The notes under the pieces are model-generated. The model was not told the origin of the DNA, did not search any database, and was given only the letters and a program-made list of their open reading frames with translations. The translations under genes and the position numbers were made by a program. A stretch of 64,000 bases of DNA from Tissierellia bacterium. Lineage in GTDB: Bacteria; Bacillota; Clostridia; Tissierellales; Peptoniphilaceae. Positions 14,579-25,136 of the stretch are shown one piece after another. Location of the stretch: NCBI GenBank assembly GCA_030529425.1, contig JAUMWX010000003.1, positions 62,001-126,000 of the forward strand, read 5' to 3'. Numbering within the stretch: position 1 is the stretch's first letter; the number at the start of each line of letters is the position of its first letter.

Positions 14579-17179
14579 TTATAATTTTTGTTCAATAAAT
14601 GAAACCACTTCCTTAAATGCTTCATCCAATTTTGATTTATCTTTACCACCGGCAGATGCAAAATCAGGTCTTCCTCCACCATTTCCGCCGGTTTTTTGAG
14701 CAATGAACTTAACAATATCACCGGCACTTATTTTTCTTTTGTTCAGTGATTTTGAAACTGAAGTTAAAAATAACAATTTATCTTGAATTAAAGATGAAAA
14801 TATTATAACTATATCTTCATGTTTGTCTTTTAATTTATCGGAAATATTTCTAAGTTGATCCATTTCAAAATCTTCAAACTTGTTAATTAAAAGCTTGATA
14901 CCTGAAAAGTTTTCAATTTTATTTTCCAATTCATCAATAATAGAATCTTCCTTCAAAGAATTTAATTTTTTGATTTCAGCTTGTGCTTCTTTAAGCATAT
15001 TGTTTAACTCGTTAATTTTGTGAGTAATGTTGTTTTTATTCGTCTTCAAAACCGAAGAATATTCTTCCTCCCTTGCTTCCAGAGACTTAAGATATTTATA
15101 TACATTATCTCCCGATGTTGCTTCAATTCTTCTTATTCCGGCAGCAATTCCAGACTCGGAAACTATTTTAAACATCTGTATTTCAGAAGTGTTGGAAACA
15201 TGTGTTCCTCCACAAAGCTCAATAGAATAACTTCCCATGCTTATAACTCTTACCAATTCTTTGTATTTATCCTCAAACAAACCGACAGCTCCCATCTCTT
15301 GAGATTCTTGCAATGAGGTTTCTTTGATTTCAACATTTAATGAATTGAATATCTCTTTGTTAACCATAAATTCAATTTTTTCCAAGTCCTCTTTTGAAAT
15401 TGCTTCAAAATGAGTAAAATCGAATCTCAATCTTTTTTCATCAACCAAAGATCCGGCTTGATTGATATGATTTCCCAAAACAACCTTCAGAGCCTTATTT
15501 AGTAAGTGAGTGGCGGAGTGATTCTTCATTATACTTTTTCTTCTGTATTCGTCTACTTTTGCAATTAAAGAATCTTCTAATGTCAGTTCTCCTTCCTCTA
15601 CCTCAACTATATGATAAAAAATTTCTGTGGCTGTTTTCTTGACATCAAGTACTTTTATCTTACAATTATCGTTCCATAATACACCTGTATCTCCTACTTG
15701 TCCACCCGACTCAGCATAAAATGGTGTTCTATCTAATATTAATACCGCTTTTTCATGCTTTTTAATCAAATTTTTTGTAGAACTTCCTAAGATTCCGATA
15801 ACTTTCGATTCCGATTCCAATGTATGATAACCTTCAAAAATTGTTTTCTCAAATCCTTGAATTACCAAATCTTCTTCTTCCCATCCACCTTCAAATCCTT
15901 TGTTTGCTCTTGATTGTTCTTTTTGCGCCAACATTTCTTTGTTAAATGTCTCTTCGTCAACTTGAAGACCTTTATCACGAGCTATTTCTTTAGTTAAATC
16001 AAGTGGAAATCCATAGGTATCGTACAATTTAAAAGCATCTTTTCCTGAAATTACTTTCATTTTTAAGTCGGAAATCTTGTCTATGATACTTCCTAAAATA
16101 TTTAAGCCCTGCTCAATAGTCTCCTGGAATTTGTTTTCTTCCTGATTAATTATTTTAAATACTCTTTCTTTATCATCCAATACTTCAGGGTACTCAGGAC
16201 TGTAAATATTCATAACAATTTCCACTAATTCCGCCAAGAAATTGTTCTTAATTCCCAATAATTTACCATGTCTGTAAGCTCTTCTGATTAATCTTCTTAA
16301 AACATAGCCTCTTCCCTCATTTGAAGGTATTACTCCGTCATATACCAAAAATGTCATGGCTTTAGTATGGTCCATAATAACACGGAAAGATTCATCGAAT
16401 TTCTCTTCCACCCCATATTTCTTCCCTGATATTTCTTCTATTTTCTGTAATAAAGGCTTAAATGCTTCAAGCTCAAATATATTAGGAGCATCTTCAACCA
16501 CTAATGCCAATCTTTCAAGCCCCATGCCCGTATCAATGTTCGGATTTGGAAGTTGATTATAATTTCCATCTTTATCTTTATCAAATTGTGTAAATACAAG
16601 ATTCCAGATTTCTAAAAATCTGTCGTCATCAGTATTTTCATATTTTTCCCCACGATCATAATGAATTTCAGAACATGGTCCGCAAGGACCTTCCTCCAAT
16701 TCCCAGAAATTATCTTCCTTTCCTAATCTTGAAATTCTGTCTGCAGGTAAGCCGATCTCTTCATTCCAAATTCTAAAGGCTTCGTCATCTTCTTTGTAAA
16801 CCGTAACATACAATCTGTTAGGATCCATTTCTACGACTTCCGTCAAAAACTCCCAAGCCCAATGTATGGCTTCTTTTTTAAAATAATCACCGAATGAAAA
16901 ATTTCCCAACATCTCAAAATATGTTGCATGTCTGTGAGTTTTTCCAACATTTTCTATATCGGCAGTTCTTAAACATCTTTGTGAAGATGTAGCACGATCT
17001 TTAGACATTTTTTTAGCACCTGTAAAATATTCTTTTAATGGTGCCATTCCCGCATTTATCAATAATAAACTCTTATCTTTATTCGGTATAAGAGAATAAC
17101 TTTTTAATCTCAAATGATTTTTAGATTCAAAAAAATCCAAATACTCTTTTCTTAATTCATTAAAACTTAATTTTTTCAT
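14579..17179 (-). CDS. alaS: Alanyl-tRNA synthetase
   Basis: An 866-residue class II synthetase, full length. The catalytic domain fills residues 1-450, with SQRCLRTADIENVG and the MLGNFSFGDYFK motif. The editing domain carries the metal-binding HSATHLL (about 560) and CGGTHVSNTSEI. The C-terminal DHHA1 part shows GGNGGGRPDFASAGG. It charges tRNA-Ala and clears mischarged Ser and Gly. The ATG follows TAGGAGA, with an extended -10 promoter 30-40 bases upstream. I saw no T-box leader. It is probably the first gene of the run ending with pepD. Confidence 0.97.
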   Translation of the reverse strand: MKKLSFNELRKEYLDFFESKNHLRLKSYSLIPNKDKSLLLINAGMAPLKEYFTGAKKMSKDRATSSQRCLRTADIENVGKTHRHATYFEMLGNFSFGDYFKKEAIHWAWEFLTEVVEMDPNRLYVTVYKEDDEAFRIWNEEIGLPADRISRLGKEDNFWELEEGPCGPCSEIHYDRGEKYENTDDDRFLEIWNLVFTQFDKDKDGNYNQLPNPNIDTGMGLERLALVVEDAPNIFELEAFKPLLQKIEEISGKKYGVEEKFDESFRVIMDHTKAMTFLVYDGVIPSNEGRGYVLRRLIRRAYRHGKLLGIKNNFLAELVEIVMNIYSPEYPEVLDDKERVFKIINQEENKFQETIEQGLNILGSIIDKISDLKMKVISGKDAFKLYDTYGFPLDLTKEIARDKGLQVDEETFNKEMLAQKEQSRANKGFEGGWEEEDLVIQGFEKTIFEGYHTLESESKVIGILGSSTKNLIKKHEKAVLILDRTPFYAESGGQVGDTGVLWNDNCKIKVLDVKKTATEIFYHIVEVEEGELTLEDSLIAKVDEYRRKSIMKNHSATHLLNKALKVVLGNHINQAGSLVDEKRLRFDFTHFEAISKEDLEKIEFMVNKEIFNSLNVEIKETSLQESQEMGAVGLFEDKYKELVRVISMGSYSIELCGGTHVSNTSEIQMFKIVSESGIAAGIRRIEATSGDNVYKYLKSLEAREEEYSSVLKTNKNNITHKINELNNMLKEAQAEIKKLNSLKEDSIIDELENKIENFSGIKLLINKFEDFEMDQLRNISDKLKDKHEDIVIIFSSLIQDKLLFLTSVSKSLNKRKISAGDIVKFIAQKTGGNGGGRPDFASAGGKDKSKLDEAFKEVVSFIEQKL

Positions 17180-17207
17180 AATTTTCTCCTAATTGTCTAT
17201 CCGTTAT

Positions 17208-17216
17208 ATTATATCA
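17208..17216 (-). promoter_or_regulatory. Extended -10 promoter of the alaS operon
   Basis: TGaTATAAT reads on the - strand (17216-17208) in the 54-base gap before alaS. No good -35 is visible, which is common for extended -10 promoters. It may drive the whole alaS-pepD run. Confidence 0.6.
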
Positions 17217-17233
17217 TATATAAATATTCTTTA

Positions 17234-17623
17234 TTAAATATCTTGTAAAGTTAAATTGTCAATTACATCACTTACAGCAGCATCTATTTTATAAAATATA
17301 TTTCGTGTAATGCAATCAATTGAAATACATGAATGGCTTATATTACACTTTGAGGCAAGTTCAATATCCCCCTCCAAAGAACGAATAATGGATCCTATCG
17401 TAATATCTTTAGGATCTTTTGCCAATCTATATCCTCCATCTTTTCCTCTATAGCTAATCACTAAATTGTCTTTTTTCAATGATCTGAATAATTGTTCCAA
17501 ATAATTTTGACTTAAACACAATTCTTCAACCATTTTGGCAATAGGGATGGGATTGTCTTCATAATTTTGTTTTAAATAATACATGGCTCGTAAACCATAT
17601 TCACTTCTAGTAGTAATTTTCAT
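17234..17623 (-). CDS. Rrf2-family regulator, possible Fe-S sensor
   Basis: A 129-residue winged helix-turn-helix protein that begins KITTRSEYGLRAMYYL and has the recognition helix SQNYLEQLFRSLKK and wing YRGKDGGYRLAK. Three Cys at the end (CNISHSCISIDC) are spaced CX5CX4C. IscR and NsrR use CX5CX5C to bind an iron-sulfur cluster, so a cluster is possible but the spacing is one short. It diverges from the YitT gene at 17735, an obvious target candidate, and precedes alaS. AGGAGA lies before the ATG. Confidence 0.88.
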   Translation of the reverse strand: MKITTRSEYGLRAMYYLKQNYEDNPIPIAKMVEELCLSQNYLEQLFRSLKKDNLVISYRGKDGGYRLAKDPKDITIGSIIRSLEGDIELASKCNISHSCISIDCITRNIFYKIDAAVSDVIDNLTLQDI

Positions 17624-17657
17624 AGTATTTCTCCTATGTAATATATTATTAAAAAAG

Positions 17658-17664
17658 TTGTCAA
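17658..17664 (-). promoter_or_regulatory. Candidate -35 and short palindrome in the rrf2-yitT gap
   Basis: The 111-base divergent gap contains a consensus TTGACA on the - strand (17664-17659), within the near-palindrome AGTTGTCAACT (17656-17666). No clean -10 sits at 17 bp. The palindrome could be an Rrf2 site, but this is weak evidence. Confidence 0.3.
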
Positions 17665-17734
17665 CTGTAAAGTATTATTGATTTTAAGAGATTATGGTGG
17701 TAGAATCATCATATATTTTAATAAAGGAGAATAT

Positions 17735-18622
17735 ATGTTTAATAAAGCTTCAAAAATAGGTAAAGAACATAAACAAATGAGCAAAACTTCTGAATTTTTA
17801 TTGTTGAATTTAGGAATTTTACTTGTTTCAATTGGTGTTTATTTCTTTAAAATACCTAATAATTTCGCTATTGGTGGAGTCAGCGGGATAGCGGTTATAC
17901 TGGGTAAAATAATAAATTTTTTATCCCCTGCCAATCTGATTTTGATTCTGAATTTATTACTCTTATTAATAGGATTCTTATTCTTTGGTAAAGGATTTGG
18001 AATAAAAACCGCATATTCAGCCATTACACTTTCTCTTTTGGTAGAATTTTACAGTATTGTTTTCCCGATGAGCAAGCCACTTACAAATGAACCGTTTTTA
18101 GAATTGATTTTTTCTGTTTTGCTTCCGGGAATCGGAGCGGCATTATTGTTCAATATAAAAGCTTCCTCGGGAGGAACTGATGTAATTGCTATGATTTTAA
18201 AGAAAACATCTCATATTGATATAGGAAGAGCTATTTTTATAAGTGACTTTGTGATTACCTGTACATCATTTTACTTTTTTGATACACTTACAGCCTTATG
18301 TTCAATTTTAGGTCTCTTCATTAAATCCTTATTGGTTGATGTTACCATTGAAAACATAAACCGCGTTAAGTACTTTTTTATAGTTACCGAAAAACCTGAT
18401 GAAATAACGGAATTTATAACTACTACTCTTCATAGAGGCGGAACAAAGTTCAATGGAGAGGGAATCTTTGCTCATCAGGAAAAATCTGTCATAACTGTTG
18501 TATGTAATAATTACGAAGCAGTCTTGTTAAGAGACTTTATAAACAAGTATGATCCAAAAGCATTTGTTACCATTGTTAACACCAGTCAAATAATCGGTAA
18601 AGGCTTTAGAAATACATTCTAA
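17735..18622 (+). CDS. YitT-family membrane protein (DUF161/DUF2179), second copy
   Basis: A 295-residue membrane protein with the same layout as the 9089-9943 gene: KIPNNFAIGGVSGIAVILG, several helices to about residue 205, then a soluble DUF2179 domain with TTTLHRGGTKFNGEG. An extra 25-residue charged N-terminus distinguishes it. The ATG at 17735 has AAAGGAG; the longer frame from 17678 lacks a binding site. Its substrate is unknown. Its position opposite an Rrf2 gene hints at control by iron or redox state, as inference. Confidence 0.88.
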   Translation: MFNKASKIGKEHKQMSKTSEFLLLNLGILLVSIGVYFFKIPNNFAIGGVSGIAVILGKIINFLSPANLILILNLLLLLIGFLFFGKGFGIKTAYSAITLSLLVEFYSIVFPMSKPLTNEPFLELIFSVLLPGIGAALLFNIKASSGGTDVIAMILKKTSHIDIGRAIFISDFVITCTSFYFFDTLTALCSILGLFIKSLLVDVTIENINRVKYFFIVTEKPDEITEFITTTLHRGGTKFNGEGIFAHQEKSVITVVCNNYEAVLLRDFINKYDPKAFVTIVNTSQIIGKGFRNTF

Positions 18623-18628
18623 ATAAAA

Positions 18629-18665
18629 AGGGTGTCAGAATTTATATACTTTGACACCCTCTTTT
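18629..18665. terminator. Bidirectional terminator between yitT and leuS
   Basis: AGGGTGTCA (18629-18637) pairs with TGACACCCT (18652-18660). T-rich tracts flank both sides (CTTTTATT on +, CTTTTTATTT on -), so it ends both convergent genes. Confidence 0.88.
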
Positions 18666-18666
18666 A

Positions 18667-21084
18667 TTATCCTATAACTAAATTTATTATTTTTTTAGGT
18701 ACATAAACTTCTTTTTTAATAGTTTTTCCTTCAATAATTTTTTGAATTTCAGGAAGATTTTTTACTTTCTCAAACAATTCATCTTTTTGGATTTCAAGAG
18801 CAACTTTGACAACAGATCTTACTTTTCCGTTTATTTGTACAGGAATTTCAATTTCATTGTCAATCAGCTTGTTTTCGTCATACTGTGGCCAAATAGCTGA
18901 AGTTGCAATTTGAGTATTCTTGCCAAGTGCTACCTGCCATAACTCCTCAGTTATATGCGGTGCGACCGGATTTAACAATATCAAATATGTTTCATATTCT
19001 TTTTTATTTATCGATCCTTTCTCTTTTAGAGCATTAAGCAATGTCATAAGCTGAGCAATTGCAGTATTGAATTTAAGATTTTCATAATCATCTGAAACCT
19101 TTTTGATCGTTTGATTTATCAAAATTTCCATGTCCGGTGAGTATTCATTTCCTTCTACTAAAATTTCTTGTAAATTCCAAACTCTTTCAAGATATTTTCT
19201 AACTCCTACTACGGCGGAATCTGACCATGGTACGGATTTTTCAAAATCTGAGATAAACATTTCGTAAGTTCTTAAAGAATCGGCACCGTAATCTCTAATA
19301 ATATCATCAGGATTTACGACATTTCCTCTTGATTTTGACATTTTTTCACCATTGGAACCTAAAATCATTCCATGAGATGTTCTCTTTAAATAAGGCTCTT
19401 TTGTAGGTACAACCCCGATATCAAAAAGAAATTTATGCCAAAATCTTGAATATAAAAGATGTAGAGTTGTATGTTCATTTCCACCGTTATACCAATCTAC
19501 AGGAGAGAAATAATCTACAGCTTCTTTTCCTACAAGAGTTTCGTCATTAAAAGGATCCATGTATCTCAAATAATACCATGAAGAACCTGCCCATTGAGGC
19601 ATTGTGTCGGTTTCTCTTTTTGCATCTTTTCCACATTTAGGACATTTTGTATTTACATAACTGTCAATTTTGGAAAGAGGACTTTCTCCGTCGTCTGACG
19701 GTTCATAGTTTTCAACATTTGGCAACGTTACAGGCAATTGACTTTCATCAACGGGTTGCCAACCACATTCTTCACAATAAATCATTGGTATCGGCTCTCC
19801 CCAATATCTTTGTCTTGAGAATACCCAATCTCTAAGTTTAAAATTCTTCTTCTTTTCTCCTATACCTTTTTCTTCGATATAGCTTATAATCTTCGTTTTT
19901 GCAGCCTCAACTTCAAGTCCGTTTATTATTTCAGAATTTATCAATATTCCTGTTTCCGTATCGGTAAAAGCTTTTTCGGATATATCTCCGCCTGAAACAA
20001 CTTCAACAATTCTAAGTCCGAATTTTTTAGAAAACTCATAGTCTCTTTGATCATGAGCGGGAACCGCCATAATGGCACCTGTTCCATAGGTAATCATTAC
20101 ATAGTCTGAAATCCAAATAGGCATTTCCTCGCCACTAACCGGATTAACAGCAACTATCCCCTTAACTTCAACCCCTGTTTTATCCTTATTTAACTGCGAT
20201 CTCTCAAATTCGGATTTCTTCTTTGCAGATAATTGATATTCATGTATTTCATCCATGTTTTCAATTTTTTCATGCAATTCTTCTATTATTTTATGTTCGG
20301 GAGCAATTACCATGTAAGTCGCTCCGTAAATCGTGTCCGGTCTTGTCGTAAATACTCTCAGTTTGTGATCTTCATCTTTAATTTTAAAATCGATTTCCGC
20401 ACCGTAACTTCTTCCTATCCAATTAGTTTGCTGAGCTTTTATGTGTTCAAAATAGTCTACATCGGCTAAGTCATCTATTAATCGATCGGCATATTCAGTT
20501 ATTTTAAGCATCCATTGATTTTTTACTTTATGCTCAACTTGAGTTCCACATCTTTCACAAGCTCCTTGAACAACCTCTTCATTTGCAAGTCCCGCCTTAC
20601 ATGAAGGACACCAATTTATCGGAAATTCCTTTTTATATGCCAAACCTTTTTTGAACATTTGAATAAATATCCACTGAGTCCATTTATAGTATTTTTCATC
20701 GGTTGTATCAATAGATCTGTCCCAATCAAAGCTGAATCCTATGGATTTTAATTGTGATGTAAATTTCTCAATATTTTGCTTTGTTACTATGCTTGGATGA
20801 ATTTTATTTTTTATAGCATAGTTTTCCGTAGGCAAACCGAAAGCATCAAAACCCATTGGAAACAATACTTCTTCGCCTTGTAATCTTCTTTTTCTTGATA
20901 CCAAATCCAAGGCAGTATAAGGTCTCGGATGACCAACATGTAGTCCTTGACCTGAAGGATATGGAAATTCTATCAAAGCATAGAATTTCTTTTTCTCCTT
21001 ATTTATTGAAGTCTTAAAAGTTTTTTCTTCGTCCCAAATTTTTTGCCATTTTTTTTCTATAGCATTTGGATTGTATTTAATCAT
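18667..21084 (-). CDS. leuS: Leucyl-tRNA synthetase
   Basis: An 805-residue class I synthetase. The HIGH motif appears as HVGHPRP (residues about 46-52) and KMSKS as [10 protein letters not shown]. Two Cys pairs, CPSCKAG with CERCG, and CEECGW with CPKCG, suggest zinc knuckles. The editing domain holds [13 protein letters not shown] and [15 protein letters not shown]. It charges tRNA-Leu. It follows the phosphofructokinase gene by 12 bases and has TTTTATTGGAGG-like AAAGGAGG spacing. I saw no T-box. Confidence 0.97.
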   Translation of the reverse strand: MIKYNPNAIEKKWQKIWDEEKTFKTSINKEKKKFYALIEFPYPSGQGLHVGHPRPYTALDLVSRKRRLQGEEVLFPMGFDAFGLPTENYAIKNKIHPSIVTKQNIEKFTSQLKSIGFSFDWDRSIDTTDEKYYKWTQWIFIQMFKKGLAYKKEFPINWCPSCKAGLANEEVVQGACERCGTQVEHKVKNQWMLKITEYADRLIDDLADVDYFEHIKAQQTNWIGRSYGAEIDFKIKDEDHKLRVFTTRPDTIYGATYMVIAPEHKIIEELHEKIENMDEIHEYQLSAKKKSEFERSQLNKDKTGVEVKGIVAVNPVSGEEMPIWISDYVMITYGTGAIMAVPAHDQRDYEFSKKFGLRIVEVVSGGDISEKAFTDTETGILINSEIINGLEVEAAKTKIISYIEEKGIGEKKKNFKLRDWVFSRQRYWGEPIPMIYCEECGWQPVDESQLPVTLPNVENYEPSDDGESPLSKIDSYVNTKCPKCGKDAKRETDTMPQWAGSSWYYLRYMDPFNDETLVGKEAVDYFSPVDWYNGGNEHTTLHLLYSRFWHKFLFDIGVVPTKEPYLKRTSHGMILGSNGEKMSKSRGNVVNPDDIIRDYGADSLRTYEMFISDFEKSVPWSDSAVVGVRKYLERVWNLQEILVEGNEYSPDMEILINQTIKKVSDDYENLKFNTAIAQLMTLLNALKEKGSINKKEYETYLILLNPVAPHITEELWQVALGKNTQIATSAIWPQYDENKLIDNEIEIPVQINGKVRSVVKVALEIQKDELFEKVKNLPEIQKIIEGKTIKKEVYVPKKIINLVIG

Positions 21085-21096
21085 AATTTCCTCCTT

Positions 21097-22320
21097 TTAT
21101 TTTGTAAAATCCTCTAGTTTTACAAACTTAGGCATCCCGTTTAAGTATTCTTGAATAATTTCTCCTCTAATTAAAGGAAGAGCATACTTAGTTATATTAT
21201 CTCTCAATGTTTCAGGTGTTTGAAGCCATTCAATCGGTATATTCTTTTCCTTGTTTGCTATTTCGCCTGCATTTACATGAGAATATTCTACCTCGTATGA
21301 TTCGGTGTTTTTTCTGTTAAGAACCGCAACAACTCCGCTCATTCCTTCAAAAGAATACTTCATTGAGTTATATCCGAGATTGAAAGCTTCTTCAGAATCG
21401 GTTTCACTAATATATATTCCGGTTCTTTGCAATATACTTAATTCAATGGCTTTTGTTTTTACTCCCATTACCTCATGGACATAATTTGAAATTCTTTGTC
21501 CAATACCGGAAATTATGGGGTGATTAAACCCAAAATCATGACTTTGTCTGCTTTCTTGTTCAAAATATTTTTCCGAATCCATAAAACCTTCAGACAAAGC
21601 TATCAATACATTTGAATCCTTTTCAAAAGCCTTCTCAATATCTTTTATAATCTGTTCTTTGCTTATGCTTATTTCACTCGTGTAAACAATATTGACCACT
21701 TCTTTTTCATGTCCTATATTTGCCAAGTGCGAAGAGGCGGTCAACCAACCCGTATTTCTTCCCATAATCTCGACAATAGTTACAGACCTGATTGGATAAA
21801 TATCACAATCCGCTCTCACAGTCTTCAGTGAGGTGTTAATAAATTTTACACATGATCCGAATCCCGGTGAATGATCCATCCCAAAAAGATCATTATCAAT
21901 AGTTTTAGGACCTCCAACGATTGAAATGTCTGAAATATTATTCTTCTGCATGTATTTATTCAACTTAGTTACTGTATCCATTGAATCATTTCCACCTATA
22001 TACTCAAAGTTGGTTATATTTCTTCCTTTCAATACATTAAATATCTTTGAGTAAATAGGGTCATTTAAATCTTCAGGAAGTTTGTACCTACAGCTTCCTA
22101 AAATAGATGAAGGTCTTTTTTTAAGTTTCTCATAAATTTTATCGTTTATAAAAATTTCTTTATCAATCTCCACAAATTCTTCATTTATTAGACCTACTAT
22201 TCCATTTTTCAGCCCAAACACCCTCTCAGCCCCAAAATCAATTGAAGCCTTTATAGCTCCGGCAAGCGTAGAATTTATTACACTTGTCGGTCCGCCCGAC
22301 TGTCCTATTAACGAGTTCAT
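21097..22320 (-). CDS. pfp: 6-phosphofructokinase, pyrophosphate-dependent type
   Basis: A 407-residue PFK. The sequence GGNDSMDT (109-116) carries Asp112 where ATP enzymes have Gly, and GGPKTIDND (137-144) has Lys139 where ATP enzymes have Gly. Both changes mark use of pyrophosphate rather than ATP. MGRNTGWL and ALSEGFMD are substrate motifs. The enzyme phosphorylates fructose 6-phosphate reversibly, saving ATP in an anaerobe. The residue before the key Asp is Asn111 rather than Asp, unusual but not known to decide the donor. It lies between asnS and leuS, with AGGGGGA before the ATG. Confidence 0.92.
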   Translation of the reverse strand: MNSLIGQSGGPTSVINSTLAGAIKASIDFGAERVFGLKNGIVGLINEEFVEIDKEIFINDKIYEKLKKRPSSILGSCRYKLPEDLNDPIYSKIFNVLKGRNITNFEYIGGNDSMDTVTKLNKYMQKNNISDISIVGGPKTIDNDLFGMDHSPGFGSCVKFINTSLKTVRADCDIYPIRSVTIVEIMGRNTGWLTASSHLANIGHEKEVVNIVYTSEISISKEQIIKDIEKAFEKDSNVLIALSEGFMDSEKYFEQESRQSHDFGFNHPIISGIGQRISNYVHEVMGVKTKAIELSILQRTGIYISETDSEEAFNLGYNSMKYSFEGMSGVVAVLNRKNTESYEVEYSHVNAGEIANKEKNIPIEWLQTPETLRDNITKYALPLIRGEIIQEYLNGMPKFVKLEDFTK

Positions 22321-22372
22321 TATTCCCCCTATTTCGCTTTAATATAGTTATTTTTTGAGATTCGTCAGTTTC

Positions 22373-23758
22373 TTAATCCTTGTGCATTGAGTTTACGGTT
22401 CTTGGATAAGGTATAACATCTCTAATGTTTTTCATACCGGTTAAATACATTACCATTCTTTCAAAACCAAGACCGAATCCACCATGTTTGTTTCCTCCAA
22501 ATCTTCTTAAATCCAAATACCATTGGTATTCGTCTTTGTTTATTCCTTTGCTTTCCATCAATTCTTCCAATACTTCAACTCTTTCTTCTCTTTGAGAGCC
22601 TCCGATCAACTCACCAACTCCCGGAACCAACAAGTCCGTAGCGGCAACTGTTTTTTGATCGTCGTTTAGTCTCATATAAAAAGATTTTATTTCTTTCGGA
22701 TAATCTGTTACAAATACCGGCCCGTTAAATACTTTTTCAGATAAATATCTCTCATGCTCGGTTTGAAGATCTGCCCCCCATTCAACTTTATACTTGAAAT
22801 CTTCTTTAGCATTCTTAAGAATTTCTATAGCTTCACCATATGTTACTCTTTTAAATTCTGAATTCAGTATTTTTTCAAGTCTGGATAATAATTCCTTGTC
22901 AACAAAGGAATTGAAAAATTGCATTTCTTCAGGAAGTTCTTTCATAACATAATCAATAATATACTTAACCATATCTTCAGCCAAGTCCATAACATCGCTC
23001 AATTCTGAAAAAGCAATTTCCGGTTCAACCATCCAAAATTCTGCAGCATGCCTTGGAGTATTTGAATTTTCAGCCCTGAATGTAGGTCCAAAAGTGTAAA
23101 CTTTTCCAAAACTCATTGCATATCCCTCAACCTCCAGTTGACCGCTAACGGTAAGATTCGATAAAGCGCCAAAAAAATCTTGAGTATCATCAACCTTTCC
23201 CGCTTCGTCCAAAGGCAAATTATTCATGTCAAAAGTCGTTACTCTAAACATTTCTCCGGCACCTTCGGCATCACTTGCCGTTATTATCGGTGTATGAACG
23301 TATACAAATCCTCTCTCGTTAAAAAACTTATGTATTGCAAAAGCAAGAGCTGATCTGACCCTAAAAACTGCATTATAGGTATTTGTTCTTGATCTCAATG
23401 AAGGTAAAGTCCTTAAAAATTCTAAAGTATGTCTCTTATTTTGTAACGGATAATCCTTATCTGAATCATTCAGTACATTTACTTCGGTTGCCAAAATTTC
23501 AAACTTTTGTTTTGCTCCTTCAGGTATAACAAGCTTTCCCTTAATATTTACAGATGCATAAATTCCAAGTGCAAAAACTTCCTTAAAATTTTCCAGAGTT
23601 GATTCAACAACAACCTGCACATTGTTAAAGAAGCTTCCGTCATTTATTTCTAAAAACCCTATATTCTTTGATTCTCTAGATTTTTTAATCCATCCGTTAA
23701 TTTCTATTTCCTGATCAACATATTTTTCATATTCACTAAACAATTTTTTTATTTCCAT
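22373..23758 (-). CDS. asnS: Asparaginyl-tRNA synthetase
   Basis: A 461-residue class IIb synthetase. Residues about 12-100 are the anticodon-binding OB fold. Class II motif 2 is [21 protein letters not shown]-like at about 215-235, and motif 3 [13 protein letters not shown] lies near the end. It charges tRNA-Asn directly. The start chosen is the second of two adjacent ATGs, because GGAGG sits five bases before it; an upstream in-frame ATG is part of the binding site itself. It overlaps the end of rarA by 23 bases. Confidence 0.95.
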   Translation of the reverse strand: MEIKKLFSEYEKYVDQEIEINGWIKKSRESKNIGFLEINDGSFFNNVQVVVESTLENFKEVFALGIYASVNIKGKLVIPEGAKQKFEILATEVNVLNDSDKDYPLQNKRHTLEFLRTLPSLRSRTNTYNAVFRVRSALAFAIHKFFNERGFVYVHTPIITASDAEGAGEMFRVTTFDMNNLPLDEAGKVDDTQDFFGALSNLTVSGQLEVEGYAMSFGKVYTFGPTFRAENSNTPRHAAEFWMVEPEIAFSELSDVMDLAEDMVKYIIDYVMKELPEEMQFFNSFVDKELLSRLEKILNSEFKRVTYGEAIEILKNAKEDFKYKVEWGADLQTEHERYLSEKVFNGPVFVTDYPKEIKSFYMRLNDDQKTVAATDLLVPGVGELIGGSQREERVEVLEELMESKGINKDEYQWYLDLRRFGGNKHGGFGLGFERMVMYLTGMKNIRDVIPYPRTVNSMHKD

Positions 23759-25088
23759 CATTTCCTCCATTTTTGATAGAGTTTAACCTATCATTTATTC
23801 TTTTTTCATATCCAATTTCCTTAGGATTGTAAAATACCTGATTTTTTATCTCGTCGGGCAAATAAGCTTGTTCCACCCAACCATATGTATACATATGCGG
23901 GTATTTGTATAGAGACTGAGTATCCTTTGAACCGTACGCATTAGAGTCTCTCAAATACTTCGGTATCTCATATTCTTTATTCTGTTTTATAAATTCCATA
24001 GCTTTATTTATAGCTAAATAAGCTGAATTGCTCTTTGGAGCCAAAGACATATATATTGCAGCATTCGCCAATATAATTCTTGACTCGGGATTTCCCACGA
24101 CACTTATAGCTTGAAAGGTGGAATTTGCAATATTTATCGCATTCGGATCTGCCAATCCGATATCTTCAGCTGCAAAGATCATTATTCTTCTTCCGATAAA
24201 TTTTAAATCTTCCCCCGCCAACAGCATCTTTGATAAGTAATATACTGCCGCATCTGGATCAGAGCCCCTCATCGATTTTATAAATGCAGATATATTATTA
24301 TAATGTTCATCCTCATTTTTTCCGTAATAAATATTTTTATTTACGATAGAGTTTTTGATTTCATCAATTCCTATATTTATAATCCCGTTTACTTCGTTTG
24401 TAGATAAAATCGCAATTTCAAGATTATTCAATAATACTCTGGCATCTCCGGAAGAACTTGTGAATAAATATTTCTTAGCATCTTCCGCAATTCTTATATT
24501 GTAATTACCATATCCTTTAACTTTGTCAGTCAGGGCTCGTGTCAACAATATATCCATATCAAGATTTGACAATCTATCAAAAGTCAAAACCACACTTCTG
24601 GAAAGTAAAGCCTTATTAACTTCAAAATATGGATTTTCCGTTGTTGCGCCTATAAGAACTATAAGTCCGTTTTCTACATGTGGCAACAATGTATCTTGCT
24701 GAGCTTTGTTGAATCTGTGAATTTCATCAATAAATAATACCGTTCTTCTTGAGTACAAGGAAAGATTTTGCGTCGCTTTTTCAATTACTTCCTTTATGTC
24801 CTTTACTCCTGAAGCCGTCGCTGACAATTCGGTAAAAGCCATTTTTGTCGTCTTTGCAATTATATTGGCTAAAGTTGTTTTTCCGCTTCCCGTCGGTCCA
24901 TAAAGTATCATTGAAGTAATCTTATCAGCCTTTATCATTCTGTTTAACGGCTTTCCTTCTCCGATTATACTTCCCTGTCCTACAAATTCATCGATATTCT
25001 CAGGTCTCATTCGAGTTGCTAGGGGCATATTTTTATTTAGTTGTTCGGATTTATTAGTTTCAAAAAAGTTTATATTATCCATATCCAT
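23736..25088 (-). CDS. rarA: Replication-associated AAA+ ATPase RarA/MgsA
   Basis: A 450-residue clamp-loader-like ATPase. Walker A is [13 protein letters not shown], Walker [19 protein letters not shown], sensor 1 [13 protein letters not shown], and sensor 2 [13 protein letters not shown]. The tetramerisation part contains [14 protein letters not shown] and [10 protein letters not shown]. RarA acts at stalled replication forks. The ATG at 25088 follows GGTGAT; a TTG four codons upstream is less likely. It follows a terminator and precedes asnS with an overlap. Confidence 0.93.
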   Translation of the reverse strand: MDMDNINFFETNKSEQLNKNMPLATRMRPENIDEFVGQGSIIGEGKPLNRMIKADKITSMILYGPTGSGKTTLANIIAKTTKMAFTELSATASGVKDIKEVIEKATQNLSLYSRRTVLFIDEIHRFNKAQQDTLLPHVENGLIVLIGATTENPYFEVNKALLSRSVVLTFDRLSNLDMDILLTRALTDKVKGYGNYNIRIAEDAKKYLFTSSSGDARVLLNNLEIAILSTNEVNGIINIGIDEIKNSIVNKNIYYGKNEDEHYNNISAFIKSMRGSDPDAAVYYLSKMLLAGEDLKFIGRRIMIFAAEDIGLADPNAINIANSTFQAISVVGNPESRIILANAAIYMSLAPKSNSAYLAINKAMEFIKQNKEYEIPKYLRDSNAYGSKDTQSLYKYPHMYTYGWVEQAYLPDEIKNQVFYNPKEIGYEKRINDRLNSIKNGGNDGNKKIV

Positions 25089-25111
25089 AATTATCACCAA
25101 ATACTGCCAAA

Positions 25112-25136
25112 AAGCTATTCAAAAAATGAATAGCTT
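25112..25136 (-). terminator. Terminator after nrdR
   Basis: A 10-bp stem, AAGCTATTCA with TGAATAGCTT on the - strand, starts just after the nrdR stop and is followed by a short T run. It could partly separate ftsZ-nrdR from rarA and the downstream synthetase genes. Confidence 0.7.

Noticed and set aside
17180-17233. T-box leader before alaS, and before leuS or asnS
   Set aside because: The gaps are 12 to about 55 bases, too short for a T-box with terminator and antiterminator.
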